Below are positions 32,874 to 44,761 of a DNA stretch of 64,000 nucleotides, one piece after another (position 1 is the stretch's first letter; the number at the start of each line of letters is the position of its first letter). A program made the translations under genes and the position numbers. Under the pieces are notes generated by a model. The model had not been told where the DNA came from. It did not search any database and was given only the letters and a program-made list of their open reading frames with translations. The DNA is from Pyropia yezoensis (taxonomy: Eukaryota; Rhodophyta; Bangiophyceae; Bangiales; Bangiaceae), in assembly GCA_009829735.1 (NCBI GenBank), contig CM020618.1:23607346-23671345 (forward strand). Direction: 5' to 3'.

Positions 32874-35800
32874 GTTGGTGGATCAGCGGGGGAGAGGATA
32901 TCGACTTTGGTACCTCCCTTGACCGGAGACGGGACCAAGTTGGCCCCTCTCCCCCTTCGGCACCGAGACTTCCGGTGACACGATCGACTCGCCTACGTTC
33001 CGAGCGCTCGCTGGGTGACGAGGTTGGCCACCGTGAGTCTTGGTGGGAGACCCGGAGTTTCGGGAAACCTCACCGCCTTCCTAGAGGTAGGTGGAGGGGT
33101 GGAACGTGCTATAGGAACTCCCTAGCTGACGATCCCCGACTCTGGACACCGTTTGGTCGTTTTGGTTGACTCCACGTGACTCTTGTGGAGATGGCTGGTG
33201 AGGGAGACCCCCCCATTGCGCCGAGTGTACCTGGGGAGGGGGAGCGTAGTCCTCCCCCGACGGGCGGAGTACCACCCAGGCCGGGCAGTGCGGATGTGGT
33301 GGGTCCAGAGGTTGGACCCCGACGGCGGTCGGCCAGGTTCCTTCCCAGGCCGTCCCCGGAAGAGACGGGCGGAGTTCGCCCTTCTCCGGTGGGAGCGCCG
33401 AGCCAGCGTCAGGCTCCGGCAACCTCTTCGGGGAGTGACGACACTCACTTCGGCATGGGACCGCCAACCGGCAGAGGTGACGGGACGGGGAGTTCCGTAC
33501 CCCGGGTTGGTGGGTCCGCGCCACGACTGGTGCCGGAAAGACCGGGTGGGAGCTCGAGTCAAGCTCCACCTGGGTCATCCGGTATCGTGGATGACTCGAT
33601 GATGACTGCCATCGCACAAGTCGTGCGAGAGGAGGTGGGAAAGGCGTTGAAGGGGAACACCCCTCCGCCTGAGCAGGCCTCGAGGCGTCAGAAGCGACGG
33701 GAGATTCGACGTACTCTCCGTCGTGAGGTGGATTCAGAGTCTGAGTCCTCTGCAAGTGGCAAGTCGGGTGAAGAGGATCTTACCCGACGTGGTCGTGTGA
33801 CTCACACGGACCGTCTTGGGACTAGAGTCGTCCCAGGAAAGATAGTGGTGAATAATCCATTGTTCAAGGATGTCTTCGACTGTGAGACATATGGGTTGGT
33901 CAACAAGTCGTTGACCTACTCGAATAGTCAGGCCCGTACCCTGGGCCGGCGCAAGAAACACGTTGCGCAATCCTTCGGGGTCCGTTCAGAATGGGACGGG
34001 ACTCCACCCCTGAAGGTCTTCCAGTTTTTGCGGAAGTTCGCAAAAGCCTGCGATGACAATGATGTCTCTGAAGCTGAAGCGTTTTTCATGCTTCAGGACT
34101 TCACCAAGGAGCCACTCCGCTCCGAGGTGATGAACGTCATGCCAAGTCGGCATGGTGGGAACCCGGGTGAGGTGACCTCCTACCTGGAGTTGGTTAATTG
34201 GATCCTTCGTCTTCACGCAGACGAGGCTTCCTTGGCTGCGCAGGTTGAAGAGTTCAACCGCGCCACCCAGAGTAAGGGTGAAGAGGAACGGGAGTTCGCT
34301 GAACGACTCCGTCAGCTGAACGTCCTCTGTGGATTCCTATATCCCCAAGGAGTCATTAAGGGACGCTTTGTGGATGGTGTCCACCGAGCAGCTTGAGCGA
34401 CTGTGCGAGAGCGTAATACTCCGACAATGACTCTGGCGGAGTTGGCACGCATCGCCCAGACTAAGGGTGATGAGTACCGCTGGCTCGTGTTTGAGCAGCG
34501 GAAGGAACGAGAGAAAGAAGTTAAGGGAGTGGAAGCAAGTCGCTTCCGCAGAACTGCAAGGGTGCCTTCCTACACGCGTACGTACCCTGCGGTACCTTCG
34601 TCCTCAACTCGAGAGACGGAAGGTATGGTGGCCGCTATCCCTGATAAGTCACGGGGACAAGCGGGGCCATCGGCGTCAACGAGTGATCGGCCGTGTTGGC
34701 AGTGTTACAAGTCGGGACACTGGGCAGCCCAATGCCCCACTCTGGACGTTCGACTGAGAGCCCTGTTGGCTCGTATTGGAAAGCTCGGTATTCCGAGGAC
34801 TGATTCGGATACCCGGCCGCGCACCACACGGGTGACGGCCATGACTCAACCTCAGTCAGAGAATTAGTCCACGCTTGAGAAGGGGGAAACCTCTTCCCCC
34901 AGCTCAAGTGGCAAGGATACTCCATCATCCGAGTCGGATGAGGGAAACGCCTAGCCGCTGGGACTAAGACTGACCCAAAGGCTCCAGCAGTAATGAAGCG
35001 GGTTGCTTCACACTCACCGACCCATGGGAGAGTGAAGGTCCTGACTCGACCTCGAGGGGTGAGGCCTAGAGACAAGGTCCCTCCTCAGAAGCACGACCCG
35101 AGTCGGATTGTGTCAGTGCTGGTAGGGAGTAACTACCAGGTCGCAGCTCGACTCTGGCTGCAGGATGGATATGAGTTTACCTCTCGTGTCATAGTCGACA
35201 CAGGCTCTGCTGCCTCTCTCATTAGGCAAGACTTATTGCCAGAGGGGACGGATGTGAGTCCCGCCGGCTCACCCGAGTGGCGTATGTTTGATGTCAATGG
35301 GGGACTCCTCCCCATTGTTGGGTCTATTGCATTGACTGTTTGCATTGGGTTCTACCAGACGCAGGTGAACTTTGGAGTAGTCTCCAATATGTCAGTCCCC
35401 GTACTCCTGGGAACTGACTATCTGGACCTCCATGTCCCGGCCGTCTGTGGACCGGAAGGGGTAATCCGAATGCGTAATGGAGAGACTGTCCCCATATTGC
35501 GTAAAGGGAGGACTGTTTCCCCTACGACTCATCAACCTAGGGAAAACTCTCCCAAGGGTGGAGGCTCTACGACCCATGTACGAGTATGTAAGGGTACGGT
35601 AGTCCCGCCCCGATCAAGGACCTTTGTGCGAGTACGCACACGGTTTCGAGGGAATGGACTCGTTTCCCCCGTGGACCGAGTCTATCATACTCACCAAGTT
35701 CAAGTTGCATGGGGCCCCATGACTTGTGGGGATGACCAAACTTGGTGGGTGGAGGTCCTCAACACGTCGGAGGAACCTCGACGACTCCCCGGAGGCATGA

Positions 35801-37632
35801 AGATTGCGTCGATCTCTACCTTTGAGGGGAATGTCGTTGCTGTGACTCAACAGCAATGGAAGGATATTGGAACGGCAGGCTCTGCCGACCAATCGAGTTC
35901 ATCGACGGCTAAGTCGCCGACGGTACATCGGGAGAACATCCCGGAGTGTTTACATGGACGACTGGATGAGTTAATCCAGAAGCATCACAAGTTGTGGAAT
36001 GGTGACCTTGGGCTCATCAAGGCCACCGAACACAGAATCGTGTTGAAGCCAGGGGCTAGGCCAGTTCGCCTGAGTCCCTACCGTATGGGACCAGACTCAC
36101 GGGAACTCACCCGAGAGCAGGTCCAACGGATGCAAGACATGGGTGTCATTGAGCCTTGCTCAAGTGAGTGGGCCAGTCCCATAGTCTTGGTGCCCAAGTC
36201 AGACGGCACGATGCGGTTCTGCATCGATTATCGTAAGCTAAACGAGCGGACGGTAAGGGATAGTTACCGCTTACCCCGTATGGACGATTGCCTCGACTCA
36301 CTCGGTGAGGCACAGTACTTTTCCACGTTGGACTGCAACGCGGGGTACTGGCAGATACCCATCCGCAAGGAGGACAGACACTTGACCACCTTCACGTGTC
36401 ACTGTGGAGCTTATCAATGTACACGGCTCCCTTTCGGGCTTTGCAATGCACCTGCGACTTTCCAGCGTGCTATTGACTTGCTACTTGCCGGAGTCAAGTG
36501 GCAGATCGCCCTGGTGTATCTGGACGATATCATTGTGTTCTCCGGGACTGCCGAAGAACACCTGTCCCACTTGGACAGAGTGTTTACCCTGTTGGGTGAA
36601 GCAGGAGTAACACTCAAACCTACGAAGTGTCACCTCTTTAGTAATGAGGTGGAGTACCTCGGCCATATAGTCCGGCCAGGTCGCATTCTGGTCAATGAGA
36701 AGAACCCCATGGCCATCCGTCGGGCGAAGTTCCCCCAGACGCAGACACAACTCAGGAGCTTCCTGGGTATGTGTAACGTATACAGACGCTTTGTGGCGAA
36801 CTATGCCAAAGTGTCTGCACCGTTGAACCACTTGGTAAGTTCCAAGATGCCCAAGCGCTTGGATGCTCCCAAACCCCCGGAGCAAGAAGCGTTTGATAGG
36901 TTGCGAGAACTCCTCTGCAACCCACCGGTGTTAGCGATCCCCAGACCGGGGGCTCACTACATCGTTGATGTGGTCGCAAGTTACGACCAACTCGGTTGTT
37001 GCTTACTCCAACAACAGCCTTCGGGGGAGTATTTACCCGTTGGCTACTTTAGCAAAGGACTCTCACCGGCCCAGAAGAACTATTCTGTGACGGAGGTAGA
37101 GGGCCTTGGCGTAGTATGGGCAGTCTCCATGCTACGGCCATACATCGAAGGAAGGAAGTTCCTCATTCGATGTGACCACAAGGCTCTGAAGTGGATACTC
37201 ACCACTACAGCCTGTACGAATAACCGACTCAATCGATGGCGACTCTGCCTCGCTGAGTTCGATTATGACGCTGAATATCGGCCAGGCCCGAAGCATGCGG
37301 TTGCGGACGTATTGTCTCGCATACCGACGGATGGGAAAGACTCTTCCCCCATCCCTGAGGAACTCCCTCATGTGGCAGTGACCACTCGCTCCGGAACTGT
37401 ACTCGACCCGAGGATGCCTGGCATGGCCAAGCTATTACCCGTGTCTCTGGATGAGTTTGTCCAGGCACAGGAGAGCGACAAACTTTGTCGACGACTCAGG
37501 AAGGAGCTCGACCAGGCTCAACCGACTCGGTTCTTCCTGAATGACAACGGCATACTCTGCCGTAAGGGATATACCCAGGGGGACAAGCAAGTCGTCGTCC
37601 CCAAGGAGTTACGCAAGAGTATCCTCCAACGG

Positions 37633-38132
37633 NNNNNNNNNNNNNNNNNNNNNNNNNNNNNNNNNNNNNNNNNNNNNNNNNNNNNNNNNNNNNNNNNNNN
37701 NNNNNNNNNNNNNNNNNNNNNNNNNNNNNNNNNNNNNNNNNNNNNNNNNNNNNNNNNNNNNNNNNNNNNNNNNNNNNNNNNNNNNNNNNNNNNNNNNNNN
37801 NNNNNNNNNNNNNNNNNNNNNNNNNNNNNNNNNNNNNNNNNNNNNNNNNNNNNNNNNNNNNNNNNNNNNNNNNNNNNNNNNNNNNNNNNNNNNNNNNNNN
37901 NNNNNNNNNNNNNNNNNNNNNNNNNNNNNNNNNNNNNNNNNNNNNNNNNNNNNNNNNNNNNNNNNNNNNNNNNNNNNNNNNNNNNNNNNNNNNNNNNNNN
38001 NNNNNNNNNNNNNNNNNNNNNNNNNNNNNNNNNNNNNNNNNNNNNNNNNNNNNNNNNNNNNNNNNNNNNNNNNNNNNNNNNNNNNNNNNNNNNNNNNNNN
38101 NNNNNNNNNNNNNNNNNNNNNNNNNNNNNNNN
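37633..38132. other. Assembly gap of exactly 500 N
   Basis: A run of 500 undetermined bases inside the pol region of the gypsy element. The round length suggests a placeholder, so the true element length is unknown. Confidence 0.99.
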
Positions 38133-39526
38133 TCGTGGCTGATGTGTACGGGTATGTAGCCGCATGCGCGACTTGCGCAAAGAATAGACTCATGGAGTCC
38201 CGGCAGACTTCTTCCATGAGGCTCTTTCCTGCAACAGAGCCGTTTGCAGCGATAGCAGTGGACTTACTCGGTCCACTACCACGAACACCAGAGGGATATG
38301 AGTACCTTCTGGTGATGTGTGATCGCTTTACTAAGCTCACACGGGTATCCCCACTCAAGGATTCACAGCCGTGGACGTTCTGAGTGAGTTACTCGACGTC
38401 TGGGTTGCCAGTTATGGCATCCCCGACTCTATCCTTTCGGATAACGGACCACAGTTTGCGTCCGTCCTGTATCAGGGAGTCATGAAGATGTTGGGGGTGC
38501 AGACGAATTTCGCAACCCCTTACCACCCCCAGACTAATGGGCAGGTGGAACGATTCAACAGGACTCTAGTGCGCCAGTTGCGTCACTATGTCCATGACCA
38601 TGTAGTCACATGGGCTCGTTATGCGTCACTACTCGTGACAGCATACAACTCCCAGGTACACAGTAGTACGGGAGAGCACCGTTTGCCTTCGTCTGCCCCC
38701 GACGACTTCCGTCAGTAGCTGTGGAGCGTCTCACCCAGACAGAGGGTGAGACTTCGACTCAAACACCGAGTCAGGCGAAAGCCTCCCTACTCCAGAGACT
38801 GGAGGAGATGATACCCCTTGTCCGGGCTACTATGGAGAAGGCCCAAGCTCGTTACAAGAGGTACTTCGATGTCCGAGTCAGACATCGTCGCGATCCGCTC
38901 CGAGTTGGAGATTGGATTTATGTCAACTCCCACGACAATAAGGGAGGGAAATTGGTCTTCAAAACTCTGGGACCATATCACATCCTTAAGACGGATGGAC
39001 GGCGGTTAACCATCGAGAGTGATGATGGTATCCGGACGATAAATGGGAATCACGCGACTCGCGCACCCGAACCCCCAGAGGGAGATCCCGCTTGGGAAAG
39101 GGCCTTGCAAGCATGGAAAGTCCCATCCTTGCCGACCTCCTCCAATAAACCGTTGGAGGCGGTGTTCGACAAGTTTGTCGGACACGGATACGATGAGTCG
39201 GGGCGACTCATGCTCCGAGTCAGGTGGTTCGGGTATGGACCAACTTCCGACACATGGGAGTTTGTAGAGGACCTACCAGTAGAGAAGGTCCGTAGATACT
39301 GCCAGGCTGCGGGCATATCTATACGCCGACGTAGCACTCGTACGTCGGGGATGAAGTCCCTGCTCCAAGTCAGAGCAGAGCGGCAAGCCAACCATGAGTA
39401 CAAACGCATACCATGGTTCTTCAAAGATTCTCTACTAACAAAGCCGACTATGGCACAATACAAAACGAGAAGAACACACACCACTCTTCTCGCCAAGAAA
39501 AGAACCAAGTCGTTCGACCGCTGACT

Positions 39527-41446
39527 CTAGCGTTCCATATGCCCACCCCCACCACTATAGGGACCGGCCGACCACGAACCCCCAGGGTCGTAGGCCCGGT
39601 AGCGGAGGGGCGTAACCCACTCGGGAGGGCCCCGGAGTGGAAGCCCTGGGAGGGGCCCGCCGACTCGCGGACCCATCCCCGTCGTACGAAGGATGTCCGG
39701 AGGTACTCCCTCCGTGACGCGGAAGCTGCTGCTGAGTCGACAGCAGCCGTTGGACCAAACTCGTGTCCCAACCGCGAGGCGAGTGACCTCAGCTGCCAAT
39801 GACTCTCGCGCCGTGGCTGAGTCGCCCGACGCGAGGAAGTGACTGACACGCCGGGTGACCCAAGCCAACGTGTCAAGGGAGGCCACGAGTGAGGCCTCCA
39901 CCGTGGCGTCATACATGATGGCTCCCAAGTTGGGAAGGATCTCGTCGACGCCACGCGCAATCGGCATCGGGACCGGAGTTCGGACCCGTAGCGAACCCAA
40001 CGCCACGTCGGGGAAGGGTTCGAGGAACTGGAAGGGTGGAGCCTGAGTCGGCTCCACACCCCCGAGGTCGGAGTCGCGACCCGCGGGGAAGACGTCGGCA
40101 CAGCTCGCCCGCGGCTTCGAGGGGCTCCTCGATGAGCACCACGACGAGTCGTCGCCGATGACGTCGCCCACCCAGAGCCAGGGGGCGACGTAGAGGGGAG
40201 TAACCCCCTCCGCGTAGGGAAGGGAAGGGTCCCCCAACCCCTCACGCAGGAGCAGCTGCCCCTGCACCAGAGTATGGGTGACATGGACGAACTCCCGGGG
40301 TGGCTCACTTTCCAACCCCGGCTCTGAACGCTTGTTACGGCGGAGGAAGGGGTCCAGCTGCGCCCAATCGAGTCGATTGTGCAGGGTGACCATACCCTTG
40401 AGGAGGAACGGAGCCAGGTCCCCCGCGCCCAAGGCTAACCAGTGGAAGCCAAGGGTTTCCATACCCTCCACCAGAGCCGGTGGGAGGTGCCACAGGTAAC
40501 CCCGATGGACTACATCGGAGTACCAGCCCCGAGCCACCACGACCACCCAGTGCGTGGCGAGGTAGGCGAAGACCCGGTTGCCCTCCGAGCTGGAGCGTAG
40601 CACGGAGCCAAAGTTGGCAACGAGGAGGGGGATCCGAGCCGGAAACCCACAGGGTACCTCCACTGTCTCCCACCACCCTGGGAGAAGAGGTTACTGGTGC
40701 TCACGCTCCTCCAGAGGTACGTGGGTGAACTCCACCCGCGACCCGTGGATGAGGAAGCCCGAGGAGCCCCGGAGTCGGAACTCCTCTCGCACCACACCGT
40801 GTTGGGCGTGGGCGTCCTCTCCGCCCAGGTAGGGACGAGGAAGGGCACACCACTCGGTAGACACCACCGCGTGGGTGTCGTCGATCTCCACGTCGCCCGA
40901 CCCCATGGCGAGGGAGGTTGACAACGCCTGGACTTCAGGCGCGTCCGCCAGGCAGAGTAGCGCTGGTAGGTCGCAGACCACCCCATCAGGTAGAGTCACC
41001 TGGTTGGGGCACCGACGAGTCCGGCGGTACCATACGTCGGTCCGCCGTGGCTCGGGGATGATCAAGTAGACATCCTTGAGCTTGCAGTCGGGAAGCTCCC
41101 CGACTGACTTGGGAGGCGCCCAGGCTCGGGGCCCCATAGGAGGACGGGGTCGCGGCGGGAGTAGCAGCCGCGACTCAGGAAGGCGGGGGATGGGAGTCAC
41201 ATCCCCTTCCGCCACCGGGTTGGAAGACCCATCCCCCGGTGGGACCACAGCCGAGGGGGCAGTAGGAGGTGATGGAGCGGGGACGGCTGAGGCGGCCGCC
41301 TCCGACCCTCGCCCGGGACGAGTCGTCTCCATGGCCGACCTCCGGCTGAGAGACTCCTCAGTCCCGAGGGCCTCCTCTCCCGCCCGTCGCTTGTCCGACA
41401 GAGACGTCGGAGATGGGGACAAAGGCCGACTCGGCTCACCCGCCAC
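39527..41446 (-). other. Antisense coding region inside the gypsy element
   Basis: Downstream of the chromodomain the opposite strand is open for most of 1.9 kb in two segments (about 378 and 251 codons). The predicted sequence is not low-complexity: it has balanced composition with Trp and aromatic residues, for example FAYLATHWVVVVARGWYSDV and KLKDVYLIIPEPRRTDVWYR. I recognise no domain. Antisense ORFs between pol and the right LTR are known in some plant Ty3/gypsy lineages; membership in such a group is inference. Part of a fossil element, not a host gene. Confidence 0.55.
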
Positions 41447-42453
41447 CTTGAATAACCTTGACCAACTCGGTGAGGTTGAGCACGGGGGGGGTTACGACCC
41501 GCTCCCCCTCCTTGACCGCCACCAGGTTAACTCAACCTGGGCCTTGAACAACAGGGGGGGGACACGATCCACACCCCCCAACGACAACAAAGAAGCCCGA
41601 CACAAGGGGCAGCGCGGGGAAAACACAACCCCGCCGACGAAGAGCAAGAAGGGGGGGGACACAACCCACGCCCCCACCGACAACGAAGACGCCCGACACA
41701 GGGGCAGGGAGGGGGAAGACACCACCCCAAGCGGCGACACAAACCGTACGGCGGAAAGAGACAGACCCGCCGACGCGAGGGAGCAGCGGCGGGAAGACAC
41801 ACACCCGCCCGCACACACGAAGGGGAGAGAAGATCCCGCACCGGCGGCCGAGTACCACCGCCGGCGACCGAGTGCAACACCCCCAACTCGGGGTGCGCAC
41901 ACCCCTCAACCCTGACTAGAAGGGGGGGGAAAGGAGTGAGGAACACCCCGCAGAGAGCCAGCTGGGGGTGGATCGAGCTCTAAGGGGGGGACACAACCCG
42001 ACCCCCCGAGAGCAACCGTACCCCAACTGAAGGGGCAGGTTCAGGTCGACGTTCCGAGTGAGAACGTCGACGCCCTACTCCTCCAGTTGAGGGGCAGGGG
42101 GTGTGGCGGAGGAACGCCGACACCCAGGTTAGGGGGCCCACCCACACGGGAGTCCACCCGTGGAGCACCCTGACCAGGTGGGGGACGACTTTCCCCCACA
42201 CCTGTTTCGCGTGGAGGGGGCTCCCCTACCCAGGTTAGGGCAGAGAGCGCACCCCACGGAGAGGGACTGCCTCTCCCGGAGGGCCCCGCCGGACGCGAGT
42301 GCAACCCCGGCGTAACCCTGGTGCACGCTAGACGCCAGCGATGCACCGTACTTTGCATCCCGACTCGGGAATTGCATCCTCCTCTCCCGGTCACTGCGAC
42401 TCGCAGCTGATTGGACGTCCACCGGGACGGCTGGACTTTTGAGAAGGGGGAAA

Positions 42454-42992
42454 TGTGGGAGATCGGGCCGGAATTCGGTACCAATACTTTGGAGATTCGG
42501 GTCAAGTGGACCTGACCGGAAGTCGAAATTCACCCGACCCACGATGGTGAAACTTCTGACTTCTGGACGGAAATTCGACTAGGACTTCCGACATACTAGA
42601 GCAGGGTAATGCTGCTGGTATTTGTTTCTTGGGATTTTTGCACGTGAGCCAGACAAATTTCTACGCTTTGAGTGCTTTGCATGTGGAGTGAAACGATTGG
42701 TTTGTTTGAGGGTTCATTTTCTGAGTGTTTTGAGGGGTTGCGTGAGCGTGTGAGGAGGGTTGATAAGGAGGGACAGCAAGGCGGGGAGGGCCCACCTTGG
42801 CTGGCCAAGCAAGTAAACACCGTCTGGCTCCGACACATCTTGTTCGTACCTTGGTGAGCTGACCCGTTCACCACACGCAAGTTCCGTGTTCGGCTGTGTG
42901 GAGGTGCTTGCTTCCGGTGTCCCAAGTTGGGATATCGGCAATACTCCTCTTCCTTCCCTGACTCGGGGTTGGTGGTTGGGAGTACTGCTACA
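42454..42992 (+). repeat. Right LTR of the gypsy element
   Basis: 539 bp, TGTGGGAGATCGGG...CTGCTACA, preceded by the polypurine tract GAGAAGGGGGAAA. Directly followed by the Fanzor 5' half. Confidence 0.92.
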
Positions 42993-44761
42993 GCTACGTC
43001 GGCGGCCTCGGCCTCGGCGGCCGTCGCCGGCCGCGTCAGCGTGAAGACCACCCCCTCCCCGTTCGTGTGGAGGTCTGCACCGGCGGTGCACCGCGCCGCC
43101 TCCATCCTCAGTAGCCCCGCAATGGCCGCCGCCCCACGCCGACTGACTTCCATGTACAGCTGTTGGTGTGCGGGCCACGCGCGCCGGATGAGCGGGCCCG
43201 GGCGTGCCTTGGTCACCGTGCCATACGCGTCCAGTGTGGCGGCCTTGCCTGGCACGAGCGAGAAGAGCTTGCCCACCACTCCCTCCGCCTGCACGTGCAC
43301 CAAGTACGGGATGTACTCTGCCCACCGGCGCGCGACCGTGTCTGCCCCGCCTGCGGGGAACAGCGGTGCGATGCCCTGCGGGGGCGCTGGCTGCGCCCGC
43401 GCCCGCGCGTCGGCGATGTCCGTGAGCGCCGCCGCGCGCACTTGCGGGGGCAGGAGCTCCAGTTTGGCCGCGTGCGCCGCGTGCGGGACGTCGCTCCCCC
43501 GCTCCAGGCAGCTCTTGCAGGCCGCGTAGACAGCGGCGCGGCGACGGCGACGCTCCTCGTCGCCACACGCGGGGGCGTCGGCAGCGTCCACGACCGTGGT
43601 GGCCACGCGCCACGCCAGGCGCCGGGTCGCGACCGCGACGGTCCGCGCCGTGTGGGTGACGATGGTAGTCACCACCCCCCGCCACCGCGCGTGGCTGTTG
43701 CGGTGCGGCAGGTGATCGTGGCACGCGGCGTCAAAGGACGACGCCAGGGCGTCCATGGCCTGAACAGTGGCGTTCATCAACGCCGGGTAGGACCCCAGCA
43801 GCCGGCCCGCAGCAGGCCCGCACAGCGTGTTGTCCCGCACCCGCCCGCAGGATCCGCACTGCACGCCGATGGGTAGGCTTCCGCCGTGTGCGCCTCGGCA
43901 GCAGACCGCGTACGACACCCAGTTCCAGTACTCGCCCCAGCGGGCGGGGGCGGGCAGCGCCGCCGCCCACCCGTCTGCCTTGACGGCGCCAAAGAGGTAG
44001 TGAACAGTGTTGAGCCACACCAGCGTCAGCGTGAACGACAGATGCGTGTGGTGCTCCGCGGCCGCAAGGAACCCGTCGCGCAGGACGGCGTGCGCCGTCC
44101 CGTCGGGGAGCGCGGGCAGCGCACGCAGCACCGCCGCCACGGGCACCGTCACCGACGACGTCACCGTCGCCCGGCAGGCGTAAGGGTCGGACGCGGCAGA
44201 GTCCCCCCCGCGGTCGTACACGTAGGCGTTGTTGTCGCCGCCCACCGCGGCGGCCGGGCACACCGCCGCCCCCGTCCTGTGCGACCGCTGGCGGCAGCGG
44301 GCGCAGGGGCGGCCGTCGGGCGCCGCCCCGCAGCGTTCCTCCGCCTCTGCCGCGCGCCGCGCCATGCCGCGGGAGGTGCTCTCAATCAGCGACGCCGCCC
44401 GCCGCACCCGCTGCGCCAGTAGGCGTTCGTCGTCGACAGGGTCGTGGGCGTCCACCCACGCGGTCGCGTCCGCCAGCGCCAGGGTGGTGGCCGCCTCCAG
44501 AGCGGCGCCCGCGACCGCCACTGCGCCATCGGTGGAAGGCACGGCGTCGTGCGGCGCCCCAGCTGCGGCCGCCGCCGCCGCCGTCAGTCCGGCAAGCGTC
44601 GCGTCCAGCGCGGCGCCGTCGGGCAGCTGCGGGCGCCGCGCGCGCGCGTGCTGCACGCGAAGCAGCAACATGCGCACGTGCCACTGGTTGATGCGCACGG
44701 CTTCCTCGAGCTCAGCCACGTCCCGGGCGTCGGCCGCGGCTGGCGGCGCCGTCGTCGCCAT
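42993..44761 (-). CDS. Fanzor (eukaryotic TnpB-like nuclease), 5' half
   Basis: N-terminal half of the interrupted gene, about 589 residues from the ATG at 44761 (MATTAPPAAADARDVAELEE); the frame is open to 44815 but only via GTG. A helical start (RINQWHVRMLLLRVQHAR) and two Cys pairs (CARCRQRSH; VQCGSCGRVRDNTLCG) are followed by a Trp/His-rich core (WGEYWNWVSYAVCC). Near the break are two patterns typical of Fanzor proteins just ahead of RuvC: GKLFSLVPGKAATLDAYGTV ('F.l.P') and GADLHTNGEGVVFTLTRP ('i.TDG.gv.f'). The gene then runs into the right LTR; an apparent read-through of ~130 codons into the LTR is not native protein. Together with the 3' half the gene would be about 1,230 codons, long for the family, with Ala-rich inserts. 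A separate host origin is possible, but the motif order argues for Fanzor. Confidence 0.7.

Larger units (their letters stand above)
32335..42992 (+). mobile_element. Ty3/gypsy chromovirus LTR retrotransposon inserted in the Fanzor gene
   Basis: Fossil LTR element of about 10.7 kb on the plus strand, opposite to the gene it interrupts. Parts: 539-bp LTRs at both ends; a TGGTGGATC primer-site-like sequence right after the left LTR; gag-like region about 33.2-34.9 kb with a CCHC knuckle (CWQCYKSGHWAAQC); pol about 35.0-39.0 kb with aspartic protease (VDTGSAASLI), reverse transcriptase (YLDDIIVF), RNase H and integrase (DLLGPLP, HPQTNGQVERFNRTL); a chromodomain-like end (GYDESGRLMLRVRWFGYGP) near 39.2 kb; a polypurine tract at about 42441-42453. 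Between the chromodomain and the right LTR lies a 3-kb tail holding an antisense coding region at 39.5-41.4 kb. The 5-base flanks (GCCAC/GCTAC) nearly match. LTRs differ at about 4 of 539 sites, so insertion is recent. It looks broken, with roughly three or four interruptions plus an assembly gap. Confidence 0.92.

Noticed and set aside
42596-42992. Reading frame continuing from the Fanzor 5' half into the LTR
   Set aside because: This is chance read-through into the retroelement's LTR; the same LTR sequence is present at the other end of the element.
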